A stretch of 64,000 bases of DNA from the NCBI GenBank assembly GCA_045613765.1, contig JAZLBO010000016.1, positions 1 to 64,000 on the forward strand, given 5' to 3'. Source of the DNA: RGIG4097 sp045613765. Its GTDB lineage: Bacteria; Bacillota; Clostridia; Christensenellales; CAG-917. Shown in pieces: positions 24,820 to 34,650 of this stretch (the stretch's first letter is position 1; every line of letters starts with the position of its first letter). A program made the position numbers and the translations under genes. The notes below the pieces were generated by a model. It saw nothing but the letters and a program-made list of their open reading frames with translations, was not told the DNA's origin and searched no databases.

Positions 24820-25901
24820 TGAACAAACGCAGTGTAGAAACAAAAATAATCGTGGCACTATCTCTCGTGGAAGAAATGTCCCTGAAAAAGAAAAGGGAGA
24901 TGCTTTCACAGTTGCCAAATCCAACAGACTGGATTGCAGAGAGAAATGGTGACACTGTTGGCAAAATACTTGGTGACAAGCACAAAACCGAGTTTTTGAC
25001 AAAGCACGCCAATATAGACCAATATCTTGACGAAATGGAAAGAAATGAAGTGGGTTGGGTTGCATACTATGACGAGGAATATCCTGCCGAATTGCGAGAA
25101 GTATATGACTTTCCAACAGTGCTTTTTGTCAAGGGCAACACATCTCTTTTGAACAGTGATTGCATAGGCATAGTTGGCACTCGCACACCAACAAGATACG
25201 GTCAAAAAGTGGCAGATTCATTTGCAAGAGATTTTGCAAGAGCAGGGATGACAGTCGTATCTGGCTTTGCAAGGGGCGTTGATAGCATAGCCCACAAAGC
25301 CTGTGTAGAAACAGATTCCCCAACAATCGCAGTGTTTGCTTGTGGACTTGACACTTGCTATCCTGCAGAACACAAAGGTCTTTATGAAGGCATACTAAAC
25401 GCAGGTGGACTTCTTGTGACGGAATATCCTCTCGGCACAAAACCCTTGCAATATCATTTCCCTGAAAGAAATAGAATTATATCAGGGCTTTCAAGGGGTG
25501 TATTCCTTCCTGAAGCAACACTGAAAAGTGGCTCATTGATTACAGCAAGGCTTTCAGTGGAACAGGGCAAAGAGTTGTTTGTCGTGCCCGGCAATATCAA
25601 CTCGCCAGAAAGCGAAGGCACCAACAAACTTCTTCAAGAAATGCCACACTCACTTGTCATCAGTTCGGAAGACGTGTTGTCAAGGCTTGGTGTAAAGCCA
25701 GTATCGGTGGAAACTGAAGTTGTAGAACTGAATATTTGTGAAACATTGGTGGTGGAAGCATTACACGATAAGGAACTTCATTTTGAAGAACTGTTGGAAA
25801 TCACATCACTTGGCGCAGGTGAATTGAGCACATTGCTCATGAACCTTGAAATCAACGGAATAATTGAACAGACAGGCGGAAATTACTATAGCCTGACATA
25901 A
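24819..25901 (+). CDS. dprA: DNA-processing protein DprA
   Basis: A 360-residue DprA. The Rossmann-like core carries GTRTPTRYGQKVADSFARDFA and VSGFARGVDSIAHKACVE, followed by the winged-helix-like C-terminal domain. DprA protects incoming single-stranded DNA and loads RecA during transformation. The ATG overlaps the comM stop. topA follows after 12 bases with its own AAGGAG site. Confidence 0.95.
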   Translation: MNKRSVETKIIVALSLVEEMSLKKKREMLSQLPNPTDWIAERNGDTVGKILGDKHKTEFLTKHANIDQYLDEMERNEVGWVAYYDEEYPAELREVYDFPTVLFVKGNTSLLNSDCIGIVGTRTPTRYGQKVADSFARDFARAGMTVVSGFARGVDSIAHKACVETDSPTIAVFACGLDTCYPAEHKGLYEGILNAGGLLVTEYPLGTKPLQYHFPERNRIISGLSRGVFLPEATLKSGSLITARLSVEQGKELFVVPGNINSPESEGTNKLLQEMPHSLVISSEDVLSRLGVKPVSVETEVVELNICETLVVEALHDKELHFEELLEITSLGAGELSTLLMNLEINGIIEQTGGNYYSLT

Positions 25902-25913
25902 CAAGGAGAAATA

Positions 25914-28022
25914 ATGAAACTCATCATAGTTGAGTCCCCTCACAAGGCAACCACAATACAGAATTATCTTGGCAAGAGCGAATACAAGGTGGAAGCATCA
26001 AAGGGTCACGTGTGCGATTTGCCCGCAAGAAACTTGGGCATTGACATTGAGCACGATTTTGAACCCCAATACGTGATCACTCCTGAAAAGCAAAAAACAA
26101 TCGATATGCTCATACGTGAAGTCAAGAGCAAGAAGTATGACAAAATATATCTCGCAACCGACCCGGACCGTGAAGGAGAAGCAATCAGTTGGCATCTTAA
26201 AAACTGTCTTGGTTTGAAGGAAGATAAAATCCGTATCGAATTCAACGAAATTTCAAAGCCTGCAGTTTTGAAGGCTATGGAAAATCCCCGTGAAATTGAT
26301 GACAATCTTGTCAACTCACAACAAGCAAGACGTGTTCTTGACCGTCTTGTAGGCTACAAGATTTCACCAATCCTTTCAAGAAGAATAAAATCAGGCTCAA
26401 GCGCAGGCAGAGTGCAATCTGCAGCATTGAAAATGATTGTTGAAAGAGAAAACGAAATACGCAATTTTGTCCCTGAAGAATACTGGAATATGGCAGCAAT
26501 GCTCTACAAGGAAGGGGACAAGCATACAAAGGCAAATCTTATCAAAGCCAACCTTCAAGAGTATGGCAAGAAGAAGATAAAAGTTGGCTCACAGGAACTT
26601 GCAGAAGAAATTGCATCTTTGATGCAAAAGGCAAACTATTTTGTTGACACCGTCAAAAAAGGCGTTTCAACATCACGTCCTGCACCTCCTTTTACCACGT
26701 CAACGTTGCAACAAGAAGCCAACCATAAACTTGGTATGTCTTCAGACAAAGCAATGCGCATTGCCCAACAACTTTACGAAGGTGTCACAATCAGTGGCGA
26801 AGGTCAACACGCACTTGTCACATACATTAGAACAGATAGTGTCCGTATCTCTCCTGAGTTTGCGTCAAAGACACTTTTCTACATCAAAGACAAGTACGGC
26901 AATGATTTTGCACCTGCAAAACCCAACGTATATAAGACAAGTGACAAGGCACAAGACGCTCACGAAGCAATTAGACCTATTTCACTTGAACGCACCCCCG
27001 AATCATTGAAGGACAAGATTGACAAGGAAGCATATCGTCTTTATAAACTCATCTACGAGCGCTACCTTGCATCACAAATGAAAAATGCAGAGTTCTACAC
27101 AATGAACGTCCATATCGCAGGGGAAACTGACGACAAATCTCTCGGCTTTGTTGTTAAAGGCAAGAGTGTAAAATTCAAGGGCTTTACAGCAGTCTATACT
27201 GCAACAAGTGACAAGGAAGAAGACAAGGACGAACTTGGCACAATGCCCGACCTTAAAGAAGGGGACAAATTTGAACTTGCAGATGTGTTTAAGGAACAAA
27301 AATTTACCACACCCCCTGCAAGATACAATGATGCAACTCTCATCAAGGCACTTGAAGAAAACGGCATAGGCAGACCTTCAACTTATGCATCAATCATTTC
27401 AGTCATTGCCAAGAGAGAATACACTGAAAAACAAGGCAAAAACCTTGCCCCCACACAACTTGGCGAAACAGTTTGCACATACATGCAAAACTTCTTCCCA
27501 ACAGTTATGGACTTGTCATTTACTGCACGTCTTGAAACAAAACTTGACTTGGTTGCAGAAGGTGGCGAGGAGTGGCATAACCTTGTCAAAGTCTATTACA
27601 ACCACCTTGCAAAGTACATTGAGTACGCATCAAAGACAGGTGGTCCAAGCCTTATGCCCCCCGTTGAAAGCGACGTTGTATGTGAAAAGTGTGGCGCAAA
27701 AATGGTGATCAAAGACGGCAAAAATGGCAAATTCCTTGCTTGCCCCAACTATCCCAAGTGCAAGAATACAAAGAACATACACAAACCCGTGGGCACTTGC
27801 CCCAAATGTGGTGGCGTAATTGAAGAAAGAACAGGAAAAAACGGCAAATTCTACGGTTGCGTCAACTATCCCAAGTGCGATTTTCTCACAAAAACACTCC
27901 CCGCACCTTATCTCTGCCCAGAGTGTAATTCATTGATGAAAATACGCAAAAAGAACTACGAAACACAATATGTCTGCACCAATGAAAACTGCAAACATGT
28001 TGATACAATAAGCGAAGAGTAA
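25914..28022 (+). CDS. topA: DNA topoisomerase I
   Basis: A 702-residue type IA topoisomerase that relaxes negative supercoils. The TOPRIM domain begins MKLIIVESPHKATTI and contains DPDREGEAISWHL. The active-site Tyr is in TYIRTDS at about residues 302-308. Three C-terminal zinc-ribbon modules each have CxxC...C pairs (CEKCG, CPKCG, CPECN). It sits in the conserved dprA-topA-trmFO order with a good ribosome site. Confidence 0.97.
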   Translation: MKLIIVESPHKATTIQNYLGKSEYKVEASKGHVCDLPARNLGIDIEHDFEPQYVITPEKQKTIDMLIREVKSKKYDKIYLATDPDREGEAISWHLKNCLGLKEDKIRIEFNEISKPAVLKAMENPREIDDNLVNSQQARRVLDRLVGYKISPILSRRIKSGSSAGRVQSAALKMIVERENEIRNFVPEEYWNMAAMLYKEGDKHTKANLIKANLQEYGKKKIKVGSQELAEEIASLMQKANYFVDTVKKGVSTSRPAPPFTTSTLQQEANHKLGMSSDKAMRIAQQLYEGVTISGEGQHALVTYIRTDSVRISPEFASKTLFYIKDKYGNDFAPAKPNVYKTSDKAQDAHEAIRPISLERTPESLKDKIDKEAYRLYKLIYERYLASQMKNAEFYTMNVHIAGETDDKSLGFVVKGKSVKFKGFTAVYTATSDKEEDKDELGTMPDLKEGDKFELADVFKEQKFTTPPARYNDATLIKALEENGIGRPSTYASIISVIAKREYTEKQGKNLAPTQLGETVCTYMQNFFPTVMDLSFTARLETKLDLVAEGGEEWHNLVKVYYNHLAKYIEYASKTGGPSLMPPVESDVVCEKCGAKMVIKDGKNGKFLACPNYPKCKNTKNIHKPVGTCPKCGGVIEERTGKNGKFYGCVNYPKCDFLTKTLPAPYLCPECNSLMKIRKKNYETQYVCTNENCKHVDTISEE

Positions 28023-28027
28023 AATTT

Positions 28028-29338
28028 ATGTCAAAGGAAAGAGTTGTCGTCATAGGTGGTGGACTTGCAGGCACAGAATGTGCATTTCAACTGCTCAAGG
28101 CAGGATTTGCCGTTGATATGTATGAAATGCGTCCAAAACGCACCACAGGGGCTCACGAAGGTGGTATGCTTGCCGAGTTGGTGTGTTCAAACAGCCTCAA
28201 ATCCACAGCACCTGAAACAGCAAGTGGACTTTTGAAGGAAGAACTTGACCTTTTGGGTTCTTGCTTGTTGCCTTTGGCAAGGGAAAGCGCAGTGCCATCT
28301 GGTAGCGCACTTGCAGTGGATAGAATAGTGTTTTCCACAGCAGTTGAAAGAGAACTTGCCAAATTTGATAACTTCCACCTTCACAAAGGGGAAGAAATCA
28401 CAGAACTTGAAGAAGGAGTGCCAACTGTCATTGCAACAGGTCCATTGACCTCAACTGCATTTGCAGAGTATCTTGCAAAAATGACAGGACAAAGCAGGCT
28501 TTTCTTCTATGATGCAATTGCACCCATAGTGTCATTTGACAGTATAGATATGTCAAAAGCCTATTTTGGTGGCAGATACGGAAAGGGTGGAGATGACTAT
28601 CTCAACCTTCCCATGACCAAGGAAGAATACGAAGTATTTTATGATGCTCTCGTCAATGCAGAAACTGTCCATCTCCACGATTTTGAAAAGAGAGAACTCT
28701 TTGACGGTTGTATGCCCATAGAAATTATGGCAAAGCGTGGCAGTGACACAATGCGCTACGGCCCTATGCGTCCTGTAGGCTTGCGCAACCCCAACACTGG
28801 AGAAAGTGCCTATGCAGTTGTGCAACTGCGCAAGGAAAACGTCCAAGGGGATTGCTACAACCTTGTAGGCTTCCAAACAAACCTCACTTATGGGGAACAA
28901 AAGAGAGTTTTCAGCCTTATCCCAGCACTTCACAATGCAGAGTTCTTGAGATACGGCACAATGCATCGCAACACCTATGTGAAATCGCCGGAACTTTTGA
29001 CGGACAGATTCCGTATTAGAAACTCAAAAACACCCATCTACATTGCAGGACAACTGTCGGGTGTGGAAGGATATGTTGAAAGTATTATGAGTGGGCTTAT
29101 TGCAGGAGATGCAATGGCAAGAGAACTTGGTGGCAAGGACAAACTTCAACTGCCAAGGACGACAATCACAGGCTCACTTGCAGAATACGTATCAACTTGC
29201 GCAGGGGATTTCCAACCTATGAACGCAAACTTTGGTCTTCTTCCGGAACTTCACTCAGTTCACAAGAAGGAAAGGAAACAAGCCTATCACGATAGAGCAA
29301 TCAAGGATCTTGAAAGCCTATTGTCACAACAGAAATAA
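28028..29338 (+). CDS. trmFO: tRNA m5U54 methyltransferase, folate/FAD-dependent
   Basis: A 436-residue flavoprotein that methylates U54 in the tRNA T loop using methylenetetrahydrofolate and FADH2. The N-terminal FAD-binding motif GGGLAGTECAFQLLKAGF is at residues 9-26; ELVCSNSLKS and the C-terminal NFGLLPELHS are family markers. It lies five bases after topA. In Bacillus a xerC-like gene (codV) separates trmFO and hslV; it is absent here. Confidence 0.96.
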   Translation: MSKERVVVIGGGLAGTECAFQLLKAGFAVDMYEMRPKRTTGAHEGGMLAELVCSNSLKSTAPETASGLLKEELDLLGSCLLPLARESAVPSGSALAVDRIVFSTAVERELAKFDNFHLHKGEEITELEEGVPTVIATGPLTSTAFAEYLAKMTGQSRLFFYDAIAPIVSFDSIDMSKAYFGGRYGKGGDDYLNLPMTKEEYEVFYDALVNAETVHLHDFEKRELFDGCMPIEIMAKRGSDTMRYGPMRPVGLRNPNTGESAYAVVQLRKENVQGDCYNLVGFQTNLTYGEQKRVFSLIPALHNAEFLRYGTMHRNTYVKSPELLTDRFRIRNSKTPIYIAGQLSGVEGYVESIMSGLIAGDAMARELGGKDKLQLPRTTITGSLAEYVSTCAGDFQPMNANFGLLPELHSVHKKERKQAYHDRAIKDLESLLSQQK

Positions 29339-29362
29339 CTATGCCGAAAGGCGAGAGGAATT

Positions 29363-29896
29363 ATGGAATTTAGAGGAACAACAATTTGTGCAGTAAAACG
29401 CAATGGCATCACAGCAATCGCAGGTGACGGACAAGTCACCATGGGCGAAAGCGTCATCATGAAAGGCAATGCAGTCAAGGTCAAACGTATCTACAACGGC
29501 AAAGTCATCATGGGCTTTGCAGGATCAGTTGCAGACGCATTTGCACTTTCAGAAAAGTTTGAAGAAATGCTCAACAAGTACAGTGGCAATCTTATGCGCT
29601 CTGCAGTGGCAGTGGCAGAACTTTGGCGTACAGACAAAATGTACAGAAAACTTGAGGCACTTCTTATTGTAGCCGACAAGGAGTCACTCTACATTGTGTC
29701 AGGCAGTGGCGAAGTCTTTGAGCCCGAAAGTGGCATTTGTGCAATCGGCAGTGGTGGAAATTACGCCCTTGCAGCAGCACGTGCGCTTGCAGGCGCAACA
29801 GACCTTGGCGCACAAGAAATTGCGGAAAGAGCATTGCACATTGCAAGTGAACTCTGTGTCTATACCAACGATCACATCACAGTAGAAACCGTCTAA
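29363..29896 (+). CDS. hslV: ATP-dependent protease subunit HslV
   Basis: A 177-residue proteasome-like peptidase. A short propeptide (MEFRG) precedes TTICAVKRNG, so processing should expose a catalytic N-terminal Thr. IAGDGQVTMG and a Gly-rich SGSGEV segment are typical. It forms a double hexamer capped by HslU. A GAGAGGAA site precedes the ATG. The hslU gene follows after 86 bases. Confidence 0.95.
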   Translation: MEFRGTTICAVKRNGITAIAGDGQVTMGESVIMKGNAVKVKRIYNGKVIMGFAGSVADAFALSEKFEEMLNKYSGNLMRSAVAVAELWRTDKMYRKLEALLIVADKESLYIVSGSGEVFEPESGICAIGSGGNYALAAARALAGATDLGAQEIAERALHIASELCVYTNDHITVETV

Positions 29897-29982
29897 TAGC
29901 GATAGACACAAAGACGTACCCATCAATTTTGAAAATTTGAAAATCATTGATTTTCACGGCATATAGCCATATAAGGAGAACT

Positions 29983-31308
29983 ATGGACACCTTAACCCCA
30001 AAACAAATAGTACAAGAACTTGACAGATATATCATTGGACAAGATGACGCAAAAGTTGCAGTGGCAATCGCACTTCGCAATCGTTATCGCAGAAGCAAAC
30101 TCTCGCCCGAAATGAGAGAAGAAATCACACCCAAAAACATCCTTATGAAAGGCCCTACGGGTGTTGGTAAAACAGAAATTGCACGCCGTCTTGCCAAAAT
30201 CGTAAAAGCACCTTTTGTGAAGGTGGAAGCAACAAAGTTTACAGAAGTAGGCTATGTTGGACGTGACGTTGAAAGCATCATCCGTGACCTTGTGGAAGTT
30301 TCAATCCGTATGGTCAAGGACGAAAAATTCAAGGAAGTCCTCCCCAAAGCAACAGAAATTGCAGAAAAGAATCTTGTTGAAATCATTTTGCCTATTCGCA
30401 AAAAGGCAGAAACAGGCGAAAAATCTGATGCAGAACTCAAAGAAGAACTTTTGCAAGACATAAGAGCAGGACACCTTGACGGCATCACAATCAAGATGGA
30501 AGTCAAAGCAACACCCAAGCCCATACAACTCAATCAAAATTCCCACGGCAGTGAAATTGATATGGGTGGCATCATTGGCAATATCTTTGGTGGTGGCGTT
30601 CAAAAGAAGGTGCGCACTTTGACAGTCAAGCAAGCAATGGACTTTATGATCAACCAAGAAAGCGAAAAGATGGTTGACCAAGATGCAATTGTCACAGAGG
30701 CTCTTAGACGCGCAGAGCAAGACGGTGTCGTCTTCCTTGATGAAATAGACAAAGTTGCAGCAAGAAGTGGCAACAATCAAGGTCACGACGTTTCAAGAGA
30801 AGGTGTCCAAAGAGATATTCTTCCTATTGTTGAAGGTTGCACAGTCCAAACAAAACACGGCTCAATCCGTACAGACTTCATTTTGTTTGTTGCAGCAGGC
30901 GCTTTCCACATCTCAAAGATGAGCGACCTTATCCCCGAATTGCAAGGCAGATTCCCCATCCGAGTAGAACTCAACAATCTCACTGAAGCAGACTTTGTCC
31001 GTATTCTTCAAGAGCCCGACAATGCCGTCTTGAAACAATACAAGGCACTTCTTGGTGTTGACGGAGTTGAACTCAACTTCACAGATGACGCCATTGCAGA
31101 AATTGCAAAAGTGGCTTTCATTGAAAATGAAAACAACGAAAATCTTGGTGCAAGACGCTTGCATGCAGTCATGGAACATCTCTTAAAGGAAGTTCTTTAT
31201 GATGCAGACGACAACGAAACAAAGGCAATCAATGTGGATAAGGATTTTGTTGACAAGCACATTGGCAGCGCACTCAAAGACACAAATCTTAGAAGATACA
31301 TTTTGTAA
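29983..31308 (+). CDS. hslU: HslU ATPase subunit of the HslVU protease
   Basis: A 441-residue AAA+ unfoldase. Walker A GPTGVGKTE is at about residues 56-64 and Walker B VVFLDEIDK at about 247-255, with a Gly-rich I-domain loop between and the C-terminal LRRYIL typical of HslU, which inserts into HslV. The ATG at 29983 is chosen because AAGGAGAA lies immediately upstream; a longer frame has no ribosome site. In Bacillus codY would follow; here hisS does. Confidence 0.96.
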   Translation: MDTLTPKQIVQELDRYIIGQDDAKVAVAIALRNRYRRSKLSPEMREEITPKNILMKGPTGVGKTEIARRLAKIVKAPFVKVEATKFTEVGYVGRDVESIIRDLVEVSIRMVKDEKFKEVLPKATEIAEKNLVEIILPIRKKAETGEKSDAELKEELLQDIRAGHLDGITIKMEVKATPKPIQLNQNSHGSEIDMGGIIGNIFGGGVQKKVRTLTVKQAMDFMINQESEKMVDQDAIVTEALRRAEQDGVVFLDEIDKVAARSGNNQGHDVSREGVQRDILPIVEGCTVQTKHGSIRTDFILFVAAGAFHISKMSDLIPELQGRFPIRVELNNLTEADFVRILQEPDNAVLKQYKALLGVDGVELNFTDDAIAEIAKVAFIENENNENLGARRLHAVMEHLLKEVLYDADDNETKAINVDKDFVDKHIGSALKDTNLRRYIL

Positions 31309-31316
31309 GGTGAAAT

Positions 31317-32567
31317 ATGATAAACATACCCAAAGGCACAAAAGATATGCTTCCTAATGAAGCATATAAATGGCACTATGTAGAAGACGTTGCAAGACAA
31401 ACAGCACACTCATTTGGATTTAAGGAAATCCGTACCCCTACATTTGAACATACCGAACTTTTCCTTCGTGGCGTAGGCGAAACAACAGATATCGTCAACA
31501 AGGAAATGTACACCTTCAACGACAAAGGCGACAGAAGTATGACACTCCGTCCCGAAGGCACTGCAGGTGTTGCTCGTTCATACATTGAAAACGGACTTGT
31601 GCAAAATGGACTTCCTTTGAAGACATACTATATCGCATCAATCTTCCGTTACGAAAAGCCCCAAAACGGCAGACTTCGTGAGCACCACCAATTTGGCGTT
31701 GAAATGTACGGCAGTGATCTTCCTAAGGCAGACGTGGAAATCATCTCACTTGCTTATGCCTTCTTGAGAAACGTTGGTCTTACAGAACTTGCACTCAATA
31801 TCAACAGCATTGGCTGTAAAGAGTGTAGAGCCAAGTATAATCAAGCATTGAAGGAATACATTGGTGCAAACCTTGAAAGTATGTGTGTCACCTGCAAATC
31901 ACGTTTTGAAAAGAATCCTTTGCGCATCCTTGACTGCAAGGAAGACAGATGCAAGACAATCACAGCCGGTGCACCCAAAATCCTTGACTATCTCTGTGAT
32001 GACTGTCAAGCACACTTTGACGGCGTACAAAAGGGCTTGAAAGCACTTGATATCCCCTTTACAGTCAACGCAGGCATCGTCCGTGGCCTTGACTACTATA
32101 CACGTACAGTCTTTGAATTCGTTTCAACAGACATTGGTGCACAAGGCACAGTCTGTGGTGGTGGCAGATACAACCATCTCGTAGAAGAAGTCGGTGGCAA
32201 GCCCACACCTGCAGCAGGATTTGGTCTTGGACTTGAAAGACTTTTGCTCGTCCTTGAAAATACCAACAATTTGCGTGCAGAAGAAAAGGGTATTGACGTA
32301 TATGTTGCACCTCTTGGCGAAAGAGCGTCGGATGAAAGTCAAGCAATCTGTCAAAAATTACGTCAAGCAGGCTTGAGTGCAGAAACTGACCTTATGGGAC
32401 GTAGCCTCAAAGCACAAATGAAGTATGCAGACAAGATCAACGCCCATTACGTTGCAATCCTTGGTGATGATGAACTTGATCAAGGTGTTGCCACAGTGAA
32501 GAATATGGCAGAAGGGGAATCAAAGCAAGTATCCCTTGAAGATCTCAAAAACGGACAAGTATGGTAG
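31317..32567 (+). CDS. hisS: Histidine-tRNA ligase
   Basis: A 416-residue class II synthetase. Motif 2 region FRYEKPQNGRLREHHQFGVE, the His-A loop GLDYYTRTVFEF and motif 3 GFGLGLERLLL are present, followed by the C-terminal anticodon-binding domain. It is preceded by AAGGTGA and lies eight bases after hslU. Its end overlaps the next gene by seven bases. Confidence 0.97.
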   Translation: MINIPKGTKDMLPNEAYKWHYVEDVARQTAHSFGFKEIRTPTFEHTELFLRGVGETTDIVNKEMYTFNDKGDRSMTLRPEGTAGVARSYIENGLVQNGLPLKTYYIASIFRYEKPQNGRLREHHQFGVEMYGSDLPKADVEIISLAYAFLRNVGLTELALNINSIGCKECRAKYNQALKEYIGANLESMCVTCKSRFEKNPLRILDCKEDRCKTITAGAPKILDYLCDDCQAHFDGVQKGLKALDIPFTVNAGIVRGLDYYTRTVFEFVSTDIGAQGTVCGGGRYNHLVEEVGGKPTPAAGFGLGLERLLLVLENTNNLRAEEKGIDVYVAPLGERASDESQAICQKLRQAGLSAETDLMGRSLKAQMKYADKINAHYVAILGDDELDQGVATVKNMAEGESKQVSLEDLKNGQVW

Positions 32568-32980
32568 AAAAGGGTGTCGTCACCAAAAGGATAGACAATC
32601 TTGCCACAGTCAGTTTTAATAGAAAAGGCAAATGTGACAAATGTTGCCTATGCAGTGTAAGTAATGACTGCACCAAGGTTGAAATCAAGGTGGAAAACAC
32701 GCTTGATCTCAATGAAGGCGACTATGTTGCAGTTGATATGGGCAAGAGAGGGTTATATACGGCGGCGGCTCTTGTATATCTTGTGCCGGTTGCGCTTATT
32801 GTGATAGGCATATTGATAGGCAGTTTGCTATCCCCACTTGCACAGGCAATACTGTCTGTTGGTGGACTTATTGTTGGGCTTTCAGTGGCGTTGCCAGTTG
32901 ACCTTTATGTCATAAGAAAGTCAAAGAAATTTGTCCCCAAAATGATTGAAATTTTAGAGGAAAATCCTCTTGAAAAATAG
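32561..32980 (+). CDS. RseC/MucC family membrane protein
   Basis: A 139-residue protein with a Cys cluster near the N terminus (CDKCCLCSVSNDC, residues 24-36), two transmembrane helices (about 68-90 and 95-115) and a short cytoplasmic tail. This is the SoxR-reducing system protein RseC/MucC layout; in anaerobes it is often found near Rnf-type redox genes. The Cys cluster may bind an iron-sulfur centre. No rnf genes are in the window. Confidence 0.8.
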   Translation: MVEKGVVTKRIDNLATVSFNRKGKCDKCCLCSVSNDCTKVEIKVENTLDLNEGDYVAVDMGKRGLYTAAALVYLVPVALIVIGILIGSLLSPLAQAILSVGGLIVGLSVALPVDLYVIRKSKKFVPKMIEILEENPLEK

Positions 32981-33001
32981 TAGCAAAAAAGGAGAAATAT
33001 A

Positions 33002-33331
33002 ATGAGCGAAAATGCAAAATATATAGTCTTAACAGAAGAAAATTTTGACAGTGTTCTTCAAGAAAACTCAGTTGTCGCAGTTGACTTTTGGGCAACTTGG
33101 TGTGGCCCTTGCAAAATGCTTGCACCTGTCATTGAAGAACTTGCAGAAGATTTTGACGGCAAAGCCGTCATCGGCAAAGTGGATGTTGATGAAAACGAAA
33201 GCCTTGCAATGAGATTTGGCATTATGAGTATCCCCACCGTGCTTATTTTCAAAAATGGTCAAATGGTTGACAAGCACGTTGGATTTAGACAAAAGACACA
33301 ACTTGCAGACGCAATCAACAGCGTGCTGTAA
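33002..33331 (+). CDS. trxA: Thioredoxin
   Basis: A 109-residue thioredoxin with the active site WCGPCKML at about residues 33-40 and the cis-Pro segment SIPTVLIF. It reduces protein disulfides using electrons from thioredoxin reductase, which is not encoded here. It has its own AAAGGAG site and is followed after 24 bases by glyA. Confidence 0.96.
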   Translation: MSENAKYIVLTEENFDSVLQENSVVAVDFWATWCGPCKMLAPVIEELAEDFDGKAVIGKVDVDENESLAMRFGIMSIPTVLIFKNGQMVDKHVGFRQKTQLADAINSVL

Positions 33332-33355
33332 TCAAGCTCACTTTGGGGGTGTAAT

Positions 33356-34615
33356 ATGGTTGACCTTTCAATTATCAAAATGGTTGATCCGGAACTTTAC
33401 GGTTCAATGGTTGATGAACTCAACAGACAAAAACACAATATCGAACTTATCGCAAGTGAAAATATCGTTTCTCCTGCCGTTCTTGCAGCAGCAGGCAGTT
33501 TTCACACAAACAAGTATGCAGAAGGCTACCCCTCAAAGCGTTATTATGGTGGTTGCCAACACGTTGATGTTGCAGAAAATCTTGCAATAGAACGTGCAAA
33601 ACAACTTTTTGGCGTCAAATATGCCAACGTTCAACCACACTGTGGTTGCAATGCAAACTTTGGCGTATATTACGCAGTTTTGCAAGGTGGCGACACAATT
33701 CTTGGTATGGGACTTGACGCAGGTGGACACCTTACCCACGGCAGCAAAGTCAATCTCAGTGGCAACGGCAAATTCTTCAATTCAGTCAGTTATGGCGTAG
33801 ATCCTGAAACAGGTCTTATTGACTATGACGAAGTCCGTAGAATAGCTCTTCAATGCAAGCCCAAGATGATTGTTGCAGGTGCAAGTGCATACCCCAGAGT
33901 GATTGATTTCAAGAAGTTTAGAGAAATCGCAGACGAGGTTGGCGCATATCTCCTCGTTGACATTGCACATATCGCAGGTCTTGTTGCAACAGGTCTTCAT
34001 CCCAGTCCTGTGCCTTATGCAGACTTTGTCACAACCACAACCCACAAGACACTTCGTGGCCCTCGTGGTGGCATGATTATGACCAACAACGAAGATCTTG
34101 CCAAGGCAATCGACAAAGCAATATTCCCCGGCTCACAAGGTGGCCCTCTTATGCACATAATCGCAGCAAAAGCAGTGGCGTTTAAGGAAGCACTCTCTCC
34201 CGAGTTCAAGGAATATCAAACACAAGTCATCAAAAATGCAAAAGCACTTGCAGACGGCTTGAAGGCAAGAGGTATCAAACTTGTTACAGACGGCACAGAT
34301 AACCATCTTATGCTTCTCAATCTTGTTGGAACAGGCGTCACAGGTAAATCTCTTGAAAAAATGCTTGATGAAGCACATATCACTGCCAACAAGAACTCAA
34401 TCCCCAACGATCCCGAAAAGCCCTTTGTCACAAGTGGACTTAGAGTTGGCACTCCTGCAATCACAACACGTGGCATGAAGGAAGACGATATGAAAGTCAT
34501 TGCAGATTGTATTGCAGACATTATCTTCAAAGGGGAAGAAGTCATTGAAGACGTCAAGGCAAGAGTTATCGCACTCTGCGACAAATATCCCATCTACGAA
34601 AACGACGTGATGTAA
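33356..34615 (+). CDS. glyA: Serine hydroxymethyltransferase
   Basis: A 419-residue PLP enzyme that interconverts serine and glycine with tetrahydrofolate. ELIASENIVSPAVLAAAGS, YPSKRYYGGC and the PLP-lysine motif TTTTHKTLRGPRGG are all present. It supplies methylenetetrahydrofolate, also the donor for TrmFO. A GGGGGTG site is upstream. It is the last native gene before the foreign restriction-modification cassette. Confidence 0.97.
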   Translation: MVDLSIIKMVDPELYGSMVDELNRQKHNIELIASENIVSPAVLAAAGSFHTNKYAEGYPSKRYYGGCQHVDVAENLAIERAKQLFGVKYANVQPHCGCNANFGVYYAVLQGGDTILGMGLDAGGHLTHGSKVNLSGNGKFFNSVSYGVDPETGLIDYDEVRRIALQCKPKMIVAGASAYPRVIDFKKFREIADEVGAYLLVDIAHIAGLVATGLHPSPVPYADFVTTTTHKTLRGPRGGMIMTNNEDLAKAIDKAIFPGSQGGPLMHIIAAKAVAFKEALSPEFKEYQTQVIKNAKALADGLKARGIKLVTDGTDNHLMLLNLVGTGVTGKSLEKMLDEAHITANKNSIPNDPEKPFVTSGLRVGTPAITTRGMKEDDMKVIADCIADIIFKGEEVIEDVKARVIALCDKYPIYENDVM

Positions 34616-34650
34616 CGATAAACAAAAGCTCATAAAATTGTGGTGTATTT

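Noticed and set aside
29338..31308. xerC/codV and codY in the hslVU operon
   Set aside because: They were expected from the Bacillus order, but no such genes are present between or after these loci in the window.
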